Below are positions 1 to 8,021 of a stretch of DNA of 14,514 nt, in pieces. A program made the position numbers and the translations under genes. The stretch comes from Gemmatimonadaceae bacterium (GTDB lineage Bacteria > Gemmatimonadota > Gemmatimonadetes > Gemmatimonadales > Gemmatimonadaceae), in NCBI GenBank assembly GCA_019689955.1, contig JADGGM010000012.1, positions 1-14,514 of the forward strand, written 5' to 3'. Within the stretch, counting starts at the first letter, position 1. Every line of letters starts with the position of its first letter. The notes under the pieces were generated by a model. The model had not been told where the DNA came from. It did not search any database and worked only from the letters and a program-made list of their open reading frames with translations.

Positions 1-2
1 CC

Positions 3-1376
3 CCGGCGCTCACAGCGTGCGGCAGCGCCGCGGCGCGCGCGGCGGCGAGGGATCCGGAGCCCACGGGGTGGGCGCTGGTGCCGAGCATCCTCGCCCGTAT
101 CCGCCCGCCGACGTTCCCCGAGCGCGACTTCGACATCACGCGTTACGGCGCAGTAGGGGATGGCGTGACGGACTGCACCGACGCCTTCCGCCGCGCGATC
201 GCGGCGTGCCACGACGCCGGCGGCGGGCGCGTCGTCGCGCCGCCGGGGCGATTCGCGACGGGGCCGATCCACCTCCGGAGCAACGTCGACCTCCACGTGT
301 CGCGCGGCGCGACGATCGCCTTCAGCCGCGACCCGCGGCGCTACCTGCCGGTCGTGCTCACGCGCTTCGAGGGGGTGGAGGTGATGAACTACTCCCCGCT
401 CATCTACGCGCTCGATCAGGAGAACATCGCGATCACCGGCGAGGGGACGCTCGACGGGCAGGCCGACGCCGCGCACTGGTGGCCGTGGAAAGGGAGCGCG
501 TCCTTCGGCTGGCGCCCCGGCGCGCCGAACCAGCAGGCGGCGCGCGCGCGGCTCCTCGAGATGGCCGAGCGCGGCGTGCCGCCGGCGCAGCGCGTGTTCG
601 GCGAGGGGAGCTACCTGCGGCCGATGTTCATCCAGCCGTACCGGTGCCGCAACGTGCTCATCGAGGGCGTCACGATCCAGGGCTCGCCGATGTGGGAGAT
701 CCACCCGGTGCTCTGTCAGAACGTGACCGTGCGCCGCGTGACGATCGACAGCCTGGGGCCGAACAACGACGGGTGCGATCCCGAGTCGTGCCGCGACGTG
801 CTGATCGAAGAGTGTCGCTTCAACACGGGCGACGACTGCATCGCGATCAAGTCCGGCCGCAACGCCGACGGCCGCCGCCTCGCGACGTCGAGCGAGAACA
901 TCGTGATCCGCGGCTGCGAGATGCGCGACGGGCACGGCGGCGTGACGATCGGGAGCGAGATCTCCGGCGGGGTGCGGAACGTCTTCGCCGAGCAGTGCCG
1001 CATGGACAGCCCGCGGCTCGACCGTGTGCTGCGCCTCAAGAACAACGCCGCGCGCGGCGGCGTCCTGGAGCACATCTACATGCGCGACGTCACCGTCGGG
1101 GAAGTCGCGGACGCCGTGCTGTCGATCGACTTCCATTACGAGGAAGGGGAGCGCGGCGCGTACGTGCCCGTGGTCCGCACCGTCGCCATGGAGCGGGTAC
1201 GGAGCACGCGGAGCACGTACGCGCTCTACCTCCGTGGCTTCGCGCGCGCGCCGATCGCTGACATCCGCATCACCGACTGCACTTTTGACGGCGTGGCGAA
1301 GGGGAACGTGCTGGAGCACGTCGAGGGGCTGGTGTTCAGTGGCACGACGATCAACGGGAGGCGGGTGGAGGCATGA
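3..1376 (+). CDS. GH28 polygalacturonase, lipoprotein, 5'-partial
   Basis: Glycoside hydrolase family 28, which hydrolyses alpha-1,4-galacturonan in pectin. The frame is open from base 3, so the true start is left of the window. The first visible residues read PALTAC followed by a Gly/Ala/Ser-rich linker. LTAC fits a lipobox, so the protein is probably membrane-anchored, with Cys encoded at 18-20. The GTG at 78 lies inside the conserved stretch GWALVPSILARI and is not the start. Counting from base 3, the GH28 signatures are NND at about 254-256 (many family members have NTD), GDD at 276-278, GHG at 310-312 and RLK at 344-346, so the catalytic Asp trio and the His are present. A parallel beta-helix is expected. 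The next gene starts inside this one (ATGA at 1373-1376). Family assignment is firm; exo versus endo action cannot be read from the sequence. Confidence 0.92.
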   Translation, partial: PALTACGSAAARAAARDPEPTGWALVPSILARIRPPTFPERDFDITRYGAVGDGVTDCTDAFRRAIAACHDAGGGRVVAPPGRFATGPIHLRSNVDLHVSRGATIAFSRDPRRYLPVVLTRFEGVEVMNYSPLIYALDQENIAITGEGTLDGQADAAHWWPWKGSASFGWRPGAPNQQAARARLLEMAERGVPPAQRVFGEGSYLRPMFIQPYRCRNVLIEGVTIQGSPMWEIHPVLCQNVTVRRVTIDSLGPNNDGCDPESCRDVLIEECRFNTGDDCIAIKSGRNADGRRLATSSENIVIRGCEMRDGHGGVTIGSEISGGVRNVFAEQCRMDSPRLDRVLRLKNNAARGGVLEHIYMRDVTVGEVADAVLSIDFHYEEGERGAYVPVVRTVAMERVRSTRSTYALYLRGFARAPIADIRITDCTFDGVAKGNVLEHVEGLVFSGTTINGRRVEA

Positions 1377-2575
1377 CGGCCCGACGCGCCCGCGCACGCC
1401 CCGGTGCAGCCGTGCTCGCGGTGCTCCTCGCCGCGGGGAGCGCGCACCGGGCGGCGGCGCAGGGGAGCGCGGCGACGTCCGCCGCGCCATCGGCCGCGCG
1501 GTGGTCCGTGCGCATGGCGGAGTCCGTGATGCGGCGCCACCCGGTGGTGAGCGTGCGGTGGGATTACACGGCCGGGCTCGTGCTCCTCGCGATCGACCGG
1601 TTGGCGCGCGAGACGGGAAAGGCGCGCTACGCGACGTATGTGCAGGAGAACATGGACCGCTTCGTCGCGCCCGATGGAAGTATCCGCACGTACGACGCGC
1701 GCGAGCACAACCTGGACCAGATCAACCAGGGGCGTCTCCTCTTCCCGCTCTACGCGCGCACGCACGATGACCGGTACCGCAAGGCGGCCGTCCTCCTGCG
1801 CGAGCAGCTCCGCGAGCAGCCGCGCACGAGCGAGGGGGGCTTCTGGCACAAGCAGATCTACCCGAACCAGATGTGGCTCGATGGCCTGTACATGGCCGAG
1901 CCTTTCTACGCGGAGTTCGCGCGGACGTTCGGCGACACGGCGGCGTTCAGCGACATCGCGCTGCAGTTCCTCCTCGCCGCGCGCCACACGCGCGACGCGC
2001 GGACGGGGCTCTTCTACCACGCCTGGGACGCGACGCGGCAGCAGCCGTGGGCCGATCCCAACACGGGGCAGTCGCCGAACTTCTGGGGGCGCGCGGTTGG
2101 GTGGTATCTCATGGGGGCGATCGACGTCCTCGACGACTTCCCCGCGACGCACCCGGACCGCGCCGCGCTCGTGGCGGTGGTGCGCGACCTCGCCGGTGCG
2201 GTGGCGAAGGTGCAGGACCCGGTGACGGGGCTCTGGTACCAGGTGCTCGACCAGCCGAGCCGCGCGGGGAACTACCTCGAGGCGTCGGCGTCGAGCATGT
2301 TCGTCTACGCGCTGGCCAAAGGGGTGCGGCTCGGCGTGCTCGATCCGCGCTTTCGCGAGGTGGCCGAGCGCGGCTATGCCGGGCTGGTGGCGCACATGGT
2401 CACCGTGGATGCGGACGGCCTCGTCTCCCTCCACGGGATCTGCCAGGTGGCGGGGCTCGGCGGGAAGGCGCGGCGCGATGGGTCGTTCGCGTACTACGTG
2501 AGCGAGCCCGTGGTCACGAACGACTACAAGGGCGTCGGCGCGTTCATCCTCGCGAGCCTGGAGCTCGGCCGATGA
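1373..2575 (+). CDS. GH105 unsaturated rhamnogalacturonyl/glucuronyl hydrolase
   Basis: 400 aa, GH105 (YteR/YesR-like). The family removes the 4,5-unsaturated galacturonate from the non-reducing end of oligosaccharides made by pectin or rhamnogalacturonan lyases. The product rearranges to 5-keto-4-deoxyuronate. An Arg-rich N-terminus, a hydrophobic stretch (about 11-22) and AAAQ at 28-30 form a secretory signal, so it should act in the periplasm. Family landmarks are HPVVSVRWDYTAGL (56-69), HNLDQINQGR (112-121), QMWLDGLYMAEPFY (166-179, with Asp170 the likely catalytic acid), FYHAWD (214-219), FWGRAVGWY (237-245) and YLEASASSMF (301-310). The ATG lies in the ATGA overlap with the upstream GH28 stop, and GGGAGG at 1356-1361 is the likely ribosome site. 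Its lyase-derived substrate implies a polysaccharide lyase elsewhere, since none is in the window. Confidence 0.92.
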   Translation: MTARRARARPGAAVLAVLLAAGSAHRAAAQGSAATSAAPSAARWSVRMAESVMRRHPVVSVRWDYTAGLVLLAIDRLARETGKARYATYVQENMDRFVAPDGSIRTYDAREHNLDQINQGRLLFPLYARTHDDRYRKAAVLLREQLREQPRTSEGGFWHKQIYPNQMWLDGLYMAEPFYAEFARTFGDTAAFSDIALQFLLAARHTRDARTGLFYHAWDATRQQPWADPNTGQSPNFWGRAVGWYLMGAIDVLDDFPATHPDRAALVAVVRDLAGAVAKVQDPVTGLWYQVLDQPSRAGNYLEASASSMFVYALAKGVRLGVLDPRFREVAERGYAGLVAHMVTVDADGLVSLHGICQVAGLGGKARRDGSFAYYVSEPVVTNDYKGVGAFILASLELGR

Positions 2576-3351
2576 CGATCCCCGGCGCCTTGGCCGAGCT
2601 CTTCTCGCTCGCCGGACAGCGCGCGCTCGTCACCGGCGCTTCGCGCGGGCTGGGGCGCGCGATGGCGCTCGCGCTCGGTGCGGCGGGGGCGGACGTGGTG
2701 TGCGCGTCGCACGCGCCGGGTGGTGCAGCGGAGACCGCGAGCGCCCTGCGCGCGCTCGGGCGCGAGGCGTGGGAGGTGAGCGCGGACCTCGCCGACCGCG
2801 ACGCGGTGCTCGCCCTCGCCGACGCCGCTGAGCGCGCGGCGGGGCGGATCGACATCCTCGTCAACAACGCGGGGACGATCCGCCGCCGCCCCGCGCGCGA
2901 CCACGCCATCGAGGACTGGGATCTGGTGCTCCGCACCAACCTCGACGCGACCTTCCTCCTCGCCCAGCGGCTCGGCCGCGCGATGATCGAGCGCGGGGCG
3001 GGGAAGATCATCAACATCGCCTCCCTGCTCGCCTTCAGCGGCGGCATCACCGTCCCCGCGTACACGGCCAGCAAGCACGCGGTGGCCGGGCTCACCAAGG
3101 CGCTCGCCAACGAATGGGCGCGCTTCGGCGTGCAGGTGAACGCCATCGCGCCCGGCTACATGCGAACCGACAACACCCGCGCGCTCCGCGAGGACCCGGG
3201 GCGCTCGAGCGAGATCACCGCGCGCATCCCCGCCGGCCGGTGGGGGGAGCCGGAGGACCTCGCCGGCGCCGTCATCTTCCTCGCCTCCCGCGCCAGCGAC
3301 TACGTGAGCGGCCACGTGCTCGTCGTCGACGGCGGGTGGATGGCGCGCTGA
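2572..3351 (+). CDS. kduD: 2-dehydro-3-deoxy-D-gluconate 5-dehydrogenase KduD (SDR)
   Basis: 259 aa classical short-chain dehydrogenase. KduD reduces 2,5-diketo-3-deoxygluconate (the KduI product) to 2-keto-3-deoxygluconate with NAD(P)H in the cytoplasm. Visible features are the Rossmann motif TGASRGLG (21-28), NNAG (98-101), Asn123, Ser151 in NIASLL, and Tyr164/Lys168 in YTASK. The C-terminal part NAIAPGYM (190-197), RIPAGRWG (218-225), ASDYVSGH and the ending VDGGWMAR closely resemble my memory of E. coli KduD, and the kduI neighbour supports the specific call. No signal peptide. Start: the ATG at 2572 overlaps the GH105 stop (ATGA) and has GGAG at 2560-2563 with an 8-nt spacer. The frame is open further upstream but that part is a GC-driven shadow of GH105. 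Confidence 0.92.
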   Translation: MTIPGALAELFSLAGQRALVTGASRGLGRAMALALGAAGADVVCASHAPGGAAETASALRALGREAWEVSADLADRDAVLALADAAERAAGRIDILVNNAGTIRRRPARDHAIEDWDLVLRTNLDATFLLAQRLGRAMIERGAGKIINIASLLAFSGGITVPAYTASKHAVAGLTKALANEWARFGVQVNAIAPGYMRTDNTRALREDPGRSSEITARIPAGRWGEPEDLAGAVIFLASRASDYVSGHVLVVDGGWMAR

Positions 3352-3354
3352 CTC

Positions 3355-3361
3355 GGAGGAG
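3355..3361 (+). promoter_or_regulatory. Ribosome binding site of kduI
   Basis: GGAGGAG lies in the 14-nt gap between the kduD stop and the ATG at 3366. This is the only junction in the six-gene plus-strand run with a clear dedicated purine-rich site in a gap; the other junctions overlap or leave one base. It fixes the kduI start. Confidence 0.75.
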
Positions 3362-3365
3362 ACCG

Positions 3366-4190
3366 ATGCACTACCTGCCCGACCCCGACCGGACGCGACG
3401 CATGACGAGCGAGGAGCTCCGCGCGAGCTTCGTCGTGTCCGACCTCTTTCAGCCGGGCGCGGTGACGCTCCGCCACGTCGACCTCGACCGCGTGATGCTC
3501 GGCGGCGTGGTGCCCACGACGTCGCCGCTCCGCCTCGACGCGCCCCCCTGGCTCGCCGCGGCATACTTCGCCGAGCGGCGGGAGGTGGGCGTGCTCAACA
3601 TCGGCGGGGCGGGGCGCATCACGGTGGACGGCACCACGTACGAGATGGGCGCGCGCGATGTGCTGTACGTCGGGCGGGGGAGCCGCGAGATCACCTTCGC
3701 GAGTACTGCGCCCGACGCGCCGGCGCGATTCTACCTCGTGAGCTACCCCGCGCACGTCGCCGTGCCGACGACGCTCGTGCGCCGCGACGAGGCCGATGCG
3801 ACCGAGCTCGGGAGCCCCGACCGCGCCAATCGCCGCTGCCTCGCGAAGTACGTCCACCCCGCGCGCATCGCGAGCGGGCAGCTCGTGATGGGGGTGACGG
3901 AGATGCGCGACGGGAGCGTCTGGAACACCATGCCGCCGCACACGCACGTGCGCCGCACGGAGGTCTACCTGTACTTCGACCTGCCGAGCGATGCGGTCGT
4001 CTTCCACTTCCTCGGCGAGCCGTCGGAGACGCGGCACGTGGTGCTGCGCGACGGCGACGTCGTGCTCTCCCCCGGCTGGTCCGTGCACGCGGGGTGCGGC
4101 ACGCAGCGTTACGCCTTCTGCTGGGCCATGGGAGGGGAGAACCAGGAGTTCGCCGACATGCAGCCGGTCGACCTGTCCACCATTCGGTGA
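3366..4190 (+). CDS. kduI: 5-dehydro-4-deoxy-D-glucuronate isomerase KduI
   Basis: 274 aa, close to the 278 aa of E. coli KduI. The enzyme isomerises 5-keto-4-deoxyuronate, the spontaneous rearrangement product of unsaturated uronate, to 2,5-diketo-3-deoxygluconate for KduD. It is a cytoplasmic cupin metalloenzyme. The zinc ligands are visible as H192-x-H194 with E199 in PHTHVRRTEVYLYFD, and H241 in SPGWSVHAGCGT; the spacing equals that of E. coli H196/H198/E203/H245. The N-terminus MHYLPDPDRTRRMTSEELR and the end GGENQEFADMQPVDLSTIR are typical. There is no signal peptide. The stop (TGA 4188-4190) is immediately followed by the next signal-peptide gene. Pairing with kduD makes the pathway role secure. 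Confidence 0.95.
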   Translation: MHYLPDPDRTRRMTSEELRASFVVSDLFQPGAVTLRHVDLDRVMLGGVVPTTSPLRLDAPPWLAAAYFAERREVGVLNIGGAGRITVDGTTYEMGARDVLYVGRGSREITFASTAPDAPARFYLVSYPAHVAVPTTLVRRDEADATELGSPDRANRRCLAKYVHPARIASGQLVMGVTEMRDGSVWNTMPPHTHVRRTEVYLYFDLPSDAVVFHFLGEPSETRHVVLRDGDVVLSPGWSVHAGCGTQRYAFCWAMGGENQEFADMQPVDLSTIR

Positions 4191-4195
4191 TGCCC

Positions 4196-5401
4196 ATGTG
4201 GAGATCACACCCCATTCGCGCGCTCCTCGCGGCGGTCGCCGCCGGGGCGCTCCTGTCCGCGTCGGTCGCGGCGCAGGGCGCGGCCGCGCCGCTCACCGTG
4301 CGCGCCGAGAACACGCTCGCCATCGCGCGCCCCGACGAGACGATCGGCGTCCCGTGGCGCGAGGTGCAGGCCCAGCTCCCGGGCGCGGCCGCCGGGGAGG
4401 TGCGCGTGCGCTCCGCGGGCGCGGAGCAGGAGATCGCGTCACAGGTGGTCGACGACGACGGCGACGGGCGCCCGGACGAGCTCATCTTCCAGAGCAGCTT
4501 CACGCCCCGCGAGGTGAAGACGTTCATCGTGGAGCGCGGCGCCCCCATGCGCGCGGCGCCCCACGTCTACGCCACGCACACCGTCCCGCGCGACGACATC
4601 GCGTGGGAGAGCGATCGCATCGCGTTCCGGACGTACGGGCGCGGGCTGTGGAAGGTCGACTCGCTCGACAGCAGCGGGATCGATGTGTGGGTGAAGAGCG
4701 TGCGCGACCTCATCGTCGACAGGTGGTACGCGAAGGGGCACGACGCCTACCACCGCGACACGGGAGAGGGGGCGGACTTCTTCGACGTGGGCGAATCGCT
4801 CGGCGCCGGCGGGACGGCCGTGTGGTACGACGACTCGCTGTGCCGCGCGCACAACTTCACCGGGTGGCGCATCATCGCCAACGGCCCCATCCGCGCGATC
4901 TTCGAGCTGCGCTTCGCGCCGTGGAGCGCCGGCCCGGTGCGCGTGACCGAGACGAAGCGCGTCGCGATCGACGCCGGGCAGAACCTGAACCGCGTGGTCA
5001 GCACCTTCGACGTGCAGGGTGCCGCGGAGGCGCCCATCGCGATCGGGCTCGTGAAGCGCGCGGGGATGGTCGGGAGCGAGAGCACGGCGCGGCCGTGGGC
5101 GTGGCTCACCGGGTGGGGGCCGGTCGACCCGAAGAACGGCGGTCACGGTGACCTCGGTACCGCGGTCCTCCTCCCGCGCGAGCGCGTCCACGAGTGGAAG
5201 GAGACGGACAACCACTATCTGGCGATCGTTCCGGTGAAGGGGAGCGAGGCGGTCACGTACTACATCGGCGCGGGGTGGACGGGGAGCCGCGACTTCCGCG
5301 ACGTGGAGGACTGGTGGCGCTACCTCGACCAGGCGGCGCAGCGCATCGCGTCACCGATCGCCGTGACCATCGGCGCGGCGCATGCGGCCGCGGAGCGCTG
5401 A
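4196..5401 (+). CDS. Secreted DUF4861 family protein, function unknown
   Basis: 401 aa from the ATG at 4196. I place it in the DUF4861 family from its overall pattern and its PUL setting; this is recognition by eye. The N-terminus is a signal peptide (Arg4/Arg8, hydrophobic 9-24, cleavage near AAQG at 26-28). Residues about 86-95 read DDDGDGRPDE, a DxDxDG calcium-type loop. Other marks are a Trp/Tyr-rich core (RWYAKGHDAYHRDTGEG about 176-192; GGTAVWYDDSLCRAHNFTGW about 205-224) and a Trp-rich C-terminus (DVEDWWRYLD about 369-378). No catalytic residues are known to me. Start choice: GGTGA at 4186-4190 gives a 5-nt spacer to 4196. The alternative ATG at 4190 overlaps the kduI stop (TGATG) and adds two residues. 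An enzymatic or glycan-binding role on pectin fragments is inferred from location only. Confidence 0.78.
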   Translation: MWRSHPIRALLAAVAAGALLSASVAAQGAAAPLTVRAENTLAIARPDETIGVPWREVQAQLPGAAAGEVRVRSAGAEQEIASQVVDDDGDGRPDELIFQSSFTPREVKTFIVERGAPMRAAPHVYATHTVPRDDIAWESDRIAFRTYGRGLWKVDSLDSSGIDVWVKSVRDLIVDRWYAKGHDAYHRDTGEGADFFDVGESLGAGGTAVWYDDSLCRAHNFTGWRIIANGPIRAIFELRFAPWSAGPVRVTETKRVAIDAGQNLNRVVSTFDVQGAAEAPIAIGLVKRAGMVGSESTARPWAWLTGWGPVDPKNGGHGDLGTAVLLPRERVHEWKETDNHYLAIVPVKGSEAVTYYIGAGWTGSRDFRDVEDWWRYLDQAAQRIASPIAVTIGAAHAAAER

Positions 5402-5402
5402 G

Positions 5403-7856
5403 ATGCGTGCCCGCTCAGGTTCCGCAGCGCGGCTCGCCCGCATCGCGGGATTGACAGTGATGCTCGCAGCCGGGGCCGCGCCCGGCGCGGCGCAGGACCG
5501 GCGCACGGTGGTGGAGCCCACGATCCCGCCCGCGTGCACGACGCTCGACGCGATGCTCGTCCCGGTCGGCGACAGCACGATCGCCGAGGGGGACGAGCGA
5601 CGTCTCGACACGGAGCGCGTGCAGCGAGCGATCGACCGGTGCGGCGCCGGGCACGCGGTGGTGCTGGCGCCGCGTGGCGAGCGTCGCGCGTTTCTCCTCG
5701 GCCCGGTCACGCTGCGGAGCGGGGTGACGCTCGTCGTCGCCGAGGGGGCGATCGTGTTCGCATCGCGCGATCCGCGGCTGTACGACCTCACCCCCGGGAG
5801 CTGCGGCGTGGTGAGCCGCAAGGGACACGGCTGCCGCCCGCTCATCGGCGCGGACCGCGCGCGCGGGGCCGGCGTCATGGGTCCGGGGCGGATCGACGGG
5901 CGCGGCTGGGCGCCCCTGCTCGGCACCGGCACCTCGTGGTGGCAGCTCGCCGAGCAGGCGCGGGCGAGCTACGCGCTCAGCCAGAACTGCCCCCGCCTCA
6001 TCCACGTCACCCGCTCCGACGACTTCACCCTCTACCGCCTCACGCTCACCAACGCGCCCAACTTCCACGTCGTCTTCGAGCGCGGGAACGGCTTCACCGC
6101 CTGGGGCGTGGTGATCCGCACCCCCCGCCACGCGCGCAACACCGACGGGATCGACCCGATCAGCGCCACCAACGTCACCATCACCCACAGCTTCATCGCG
6201 ACCGGCGACGACAACGTGGCGATCAAGGCCGGGCGCCTGGGGCCGAGCACGCACATCACCGTGGCGCACAACCACTTCTATTCCGGCCACGGCATGTCGA
6301 TCGGGAGCGAGACGAACGGCGGCGTGGAGGCCGTCCGCGTGTCCGACCTGTCGATCGACGGCGCGGACAACGGGCTGCGCATCAAGTCGAACGCGAGCCG
6401 CGGCGGCCTCGTGCGCGATGTGTCGTACGACGATGTCTGCATCCGCCGCACTAAGCACCCGATCCTCCTCGACACGCACTACTCGGCCTCCGCCGAGACC
6501 ACGGGCACGCTCGTCCCCGTGTTCCGCGAGATCACGCTGTCGAACGTCCGCGTGCTCGACGGGGGGACGGTGACGCTCGACGGGCACGATCCCGCGCACC
6601 GGCTGGCGGTCGTGATGGACAACGTCGTCTTCGATGACCCCTCCGCGATCGAGCTCGAGAGCGCCCATGTGGACGTGCGCCGCGGCCCCGGTCCGTTCGA
6701 GCTCTCGCTCACCGGGGAGGATGTGCACGTCGCCGGGAGCGCGGGCGATGCGCCGCCGAACTCGTGCGCGGGGAAGTTCCTCCCTATGCCGGCGTCCGCG
6801 TCGGCCGCGCACGCGCCCTCCTACGGGGCGATCGTCGACGCCCACTTCACGGGAAAGGACGGCACGCGCGTGGATGGCGTGCCCACCTACCGCACCATCG
6901 GCGCGGCGCTCGCGCAGCTCCCGATCAACGGCGTCGGGCGCGTGGTCATCTTCGTGCGCAACGGGCGTTACCGCGAGAAGCTCACCGTCGACCGCCCGTA
7001 CGTGACCCTCCGTGGCGAGAGCCGCGACCGCACGATCCTCACCTACGATGCCGCCGCGGGGACGCCGCGCCCCGAGGGGGGAACCTACGGCACGCGCGGC
7101 AGCTACACGCTCCGCATCGTGGCCCCCGGCTTCCACGCCGAGCACCTCACGATCGAGAACGCCTTCGACTACCCGGCGAACTTCGCCAAGGCCGCGGATG
7201 ACCCCACGCGCGTGCGCGACGCGCAGGCGGTCGCGCTCATGCTGGACATGCTGAGCGACCGGGCGGTGTTCGACGACGTGCGCATCGCGGGGTACCAGGA
7301 CACGCTCTTCCCCAACGCCGGGCGCTCGTACTTCGTCCACTGCGAGATTGCCGGGAACGTCGACTTCATCTTCGGCGCCGGGGTGGCGGTGTTCGACGAC
7401 TGCGACATCATCTCGCGCGACCGCGGGAGCGCGACGAACAACGGCTACATCACGGCGCCGAGCACGCCCGCGTCGCAGCCGTACGGCTTCGTCTTCGTGC
7501 ACAGCCGCTTGACGAAGGAGCGCCCGTCGATGGCGCCCGCCTCCGTCACCCTGGGCCGGCCGTGGCACCCGTACGGCGCGCCCGGGATCAGCTCGAGCGC
7601 GGTGTTCATCGACTGCTGGATGGACGACCACATCGGCGCCAAGGGATGGGACCGCATGTCGCACGTCGACTCGACCGGGCAGCGCATCTGGAACGAGCCG
7701 GAGGATGCGCGCTTCTTCGAGTACGGGAGCACGGGCCCCGGCGCGGTCGCGAGCCCGCGGCGGCGCGTGCTCTCCGCGGCGCAGGCGGCGACGTACGCGG
7801 TCGATCGCGTCCTCGGCGGCTGGGTGCCGCTGGTGACGCCTGCGTCCGCCCGCTGA
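5403..7856 (+). CDS. Bifunctional GH28 polygalacturonase - CE8 pectin methylesterase
   Basis: 817 aa, two complete catalytic domains in one secreted chain. Signal peptide residues 1-31 (cleavage near GAAQ). The GH28 domain, about 60-440, carries NTDGIDP (Asp248), GDDNVAIK (Asp269/270), GHG (His296) and RIK (326-328). A Pro/Ala/Ser-rich linker spans about 448-473. The CE8 domain, about 475-810, carries Gln608 in RDAQAV, Asp633 in GYQDTL (acid/base), Asp654 in GNVDFIFG (nucleophile) and Arg719/Trp721 in LGRPW. The Gln-Asp spacing (25) and Asp-Asp spacing (21) equal those of Erwinia pectin methylesterase (153/178/199). CE8 would remove methyl esters to expose galacturonate that GH28 then hydrolyses. 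Start at the ATG at 5403 with GGAG at 5392-5395; an in-frame ATG at 5382 lies inside the upstream gene. Last gene of the plus-strand run. Confidence 0.93.
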   Translation: MRARSGSAARLARIAGLTVMLAAGAAPGAAQDRRTVVEPTIPPACTTLDAMLVPVGDSTIAEGDERRLDTERVQRAIDRCGAGHAVVLAPRGERRAFLLGPVTLRSGVTLVVAEGAIVFASRDPRLYDLTPGSCGVVSRKGHGCRPLIGADRARGAGVMGPGRIDGRGWAPLLGTGTSWWQLAEQARASYALSQNCPRLIHVTRSDDFTLYRLTLTNAPNFHVVFERGNGFTAWGVVIRTPRHARNTDGIDPISATNVTITHSFIATGDDNVAIKAGRLGPSTHITVAHNHFYSGHGMSIGSETNGGVEAVRVSDLSIDGADNGLRIKSNASRGGLVRDVSYDDVCIRRTKHPILLDTHYSASAETTGTLVPVFREITLSNVRVLDGGTVTLDGHDPAHRLAVVMDNVVFDDPSAIELESAHVDVRRGPGPFELSLTGEDVHVAGSAGDAPPNSCAGKFLPMPASASAAHAPSYGAIVDAHFTGKDGTRVDGVPTYRTIGAALAQLPINGVGRVVIFVRNGRYREKLTVDRPYVTLRGESRDRTILTYDAAAGTPRPEGGTYGTRGSYTLRIVAPGFHAEHLTIENAFDYPANFAKAADDPTRVRDAQAVALMLDMLSDRAVFDDVRIAGYQDTLFPNAGRSYFVHCEIAGNVDFIFGAGVAVFDDCDIISRDRGSATNNGYITAPSTPASQPYGFVFVHSRLTKERPSMAPASVTLGRPWHPYGAPGISSSAVFIDCWMDDHIGAKGWDRMSHVDSTGQRIWNEPEDARFFEYGSTGPGAVASPRRRVLSAAQAATYAVDRVLGGWVPLVTPASAR

Positions 7857-7859
7857 GCG

Positions 7860-7885
7860 GAACCGCGGCGCTCGCCGCCCGGTTC
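7860..7885 (+). terminator. Hairpin after GH28-CE8 stop, candidate terminator
   Basis: Three bases after the stop, GAACCG (7860-7865) and CGGCG (7866-7870) pair with CGCCG (7873-7877) and CGGTTC (7880-7885), with a CC bulge at 7878-7879. This gives an 11-bp GC-rich stem. No T-run follows, so it is not a canonical intrinsic terminator; it could end or stabilise the operon transcript. Position argues for a 3'-end function. Confidence 0.45.
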
Positions 7886-8007
7886 GGCGGGGCGCATTGC
7901 GCGGGTGGCATATCGGAGGCATGTTCTACGGGAGCGTCTCCGTCTTCACCTCCTCACGCCTGCCGAGAGCGGGGGGAGACCCGAACAGCGCCGTCGCTCG
8001 CCGGCAG
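7886..8007 (+). other. Leader of plug lipoprotein gene, no clear promoter
   Basis: The stretch between the operon-end hairpin and the ribosome site of the next gene. I see no convincing -35/-10 pair. A GGAGG followed by ATG at 7921 opens a frame, but its translation is basic and low-complexity and runs through the next gene, so I do not call it. A short GGAG-CGT-CTCC hairpin near 7931-7942 is the only other structure I noticed. Confidence 0.3.
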
Positions 8008-8013
8008 GGGGAG
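8008..8013 (+). promoter_or_regulatory. Ribosome binding site of plug lipoprotein gene
   Basis: GGGGAG with an 8-nt spacer to the ATG at 8022. It decides this start over upstream in-frame codons such as 7905, whose extra residues would push the signal sequence inside the protein. Confidence 0.6.
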
Positions 8014-8021
8014 AACCATCC

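Noticed and set aside
78..80. GTG as start of the first GH28 gene
   Set aside because: It lies within conserved GH28 N-terminal sequence, and the frame stays open to base 3 with a lipobox-like segment.
1226..2434. Antisense frame across GH28 and GH105 junction
   Set aside because: No motifs, crosses a real gene junction, and composition is typical of a shadow frame.
1873..2571. N-terminal extension of the KduD frame
   Set aside because: The frame is open by chance over GH105. The KduD domain begins at the ATG at 2572, which has a ribosome site and an ATGA overlap.
5415..7922. Open frame of about 835 codons antisense to the GH28-CE8 gene
   Set aside because: Low-complexity Arg/Val/His-rich translation with no recognisable motif; a codon-bias shadow.
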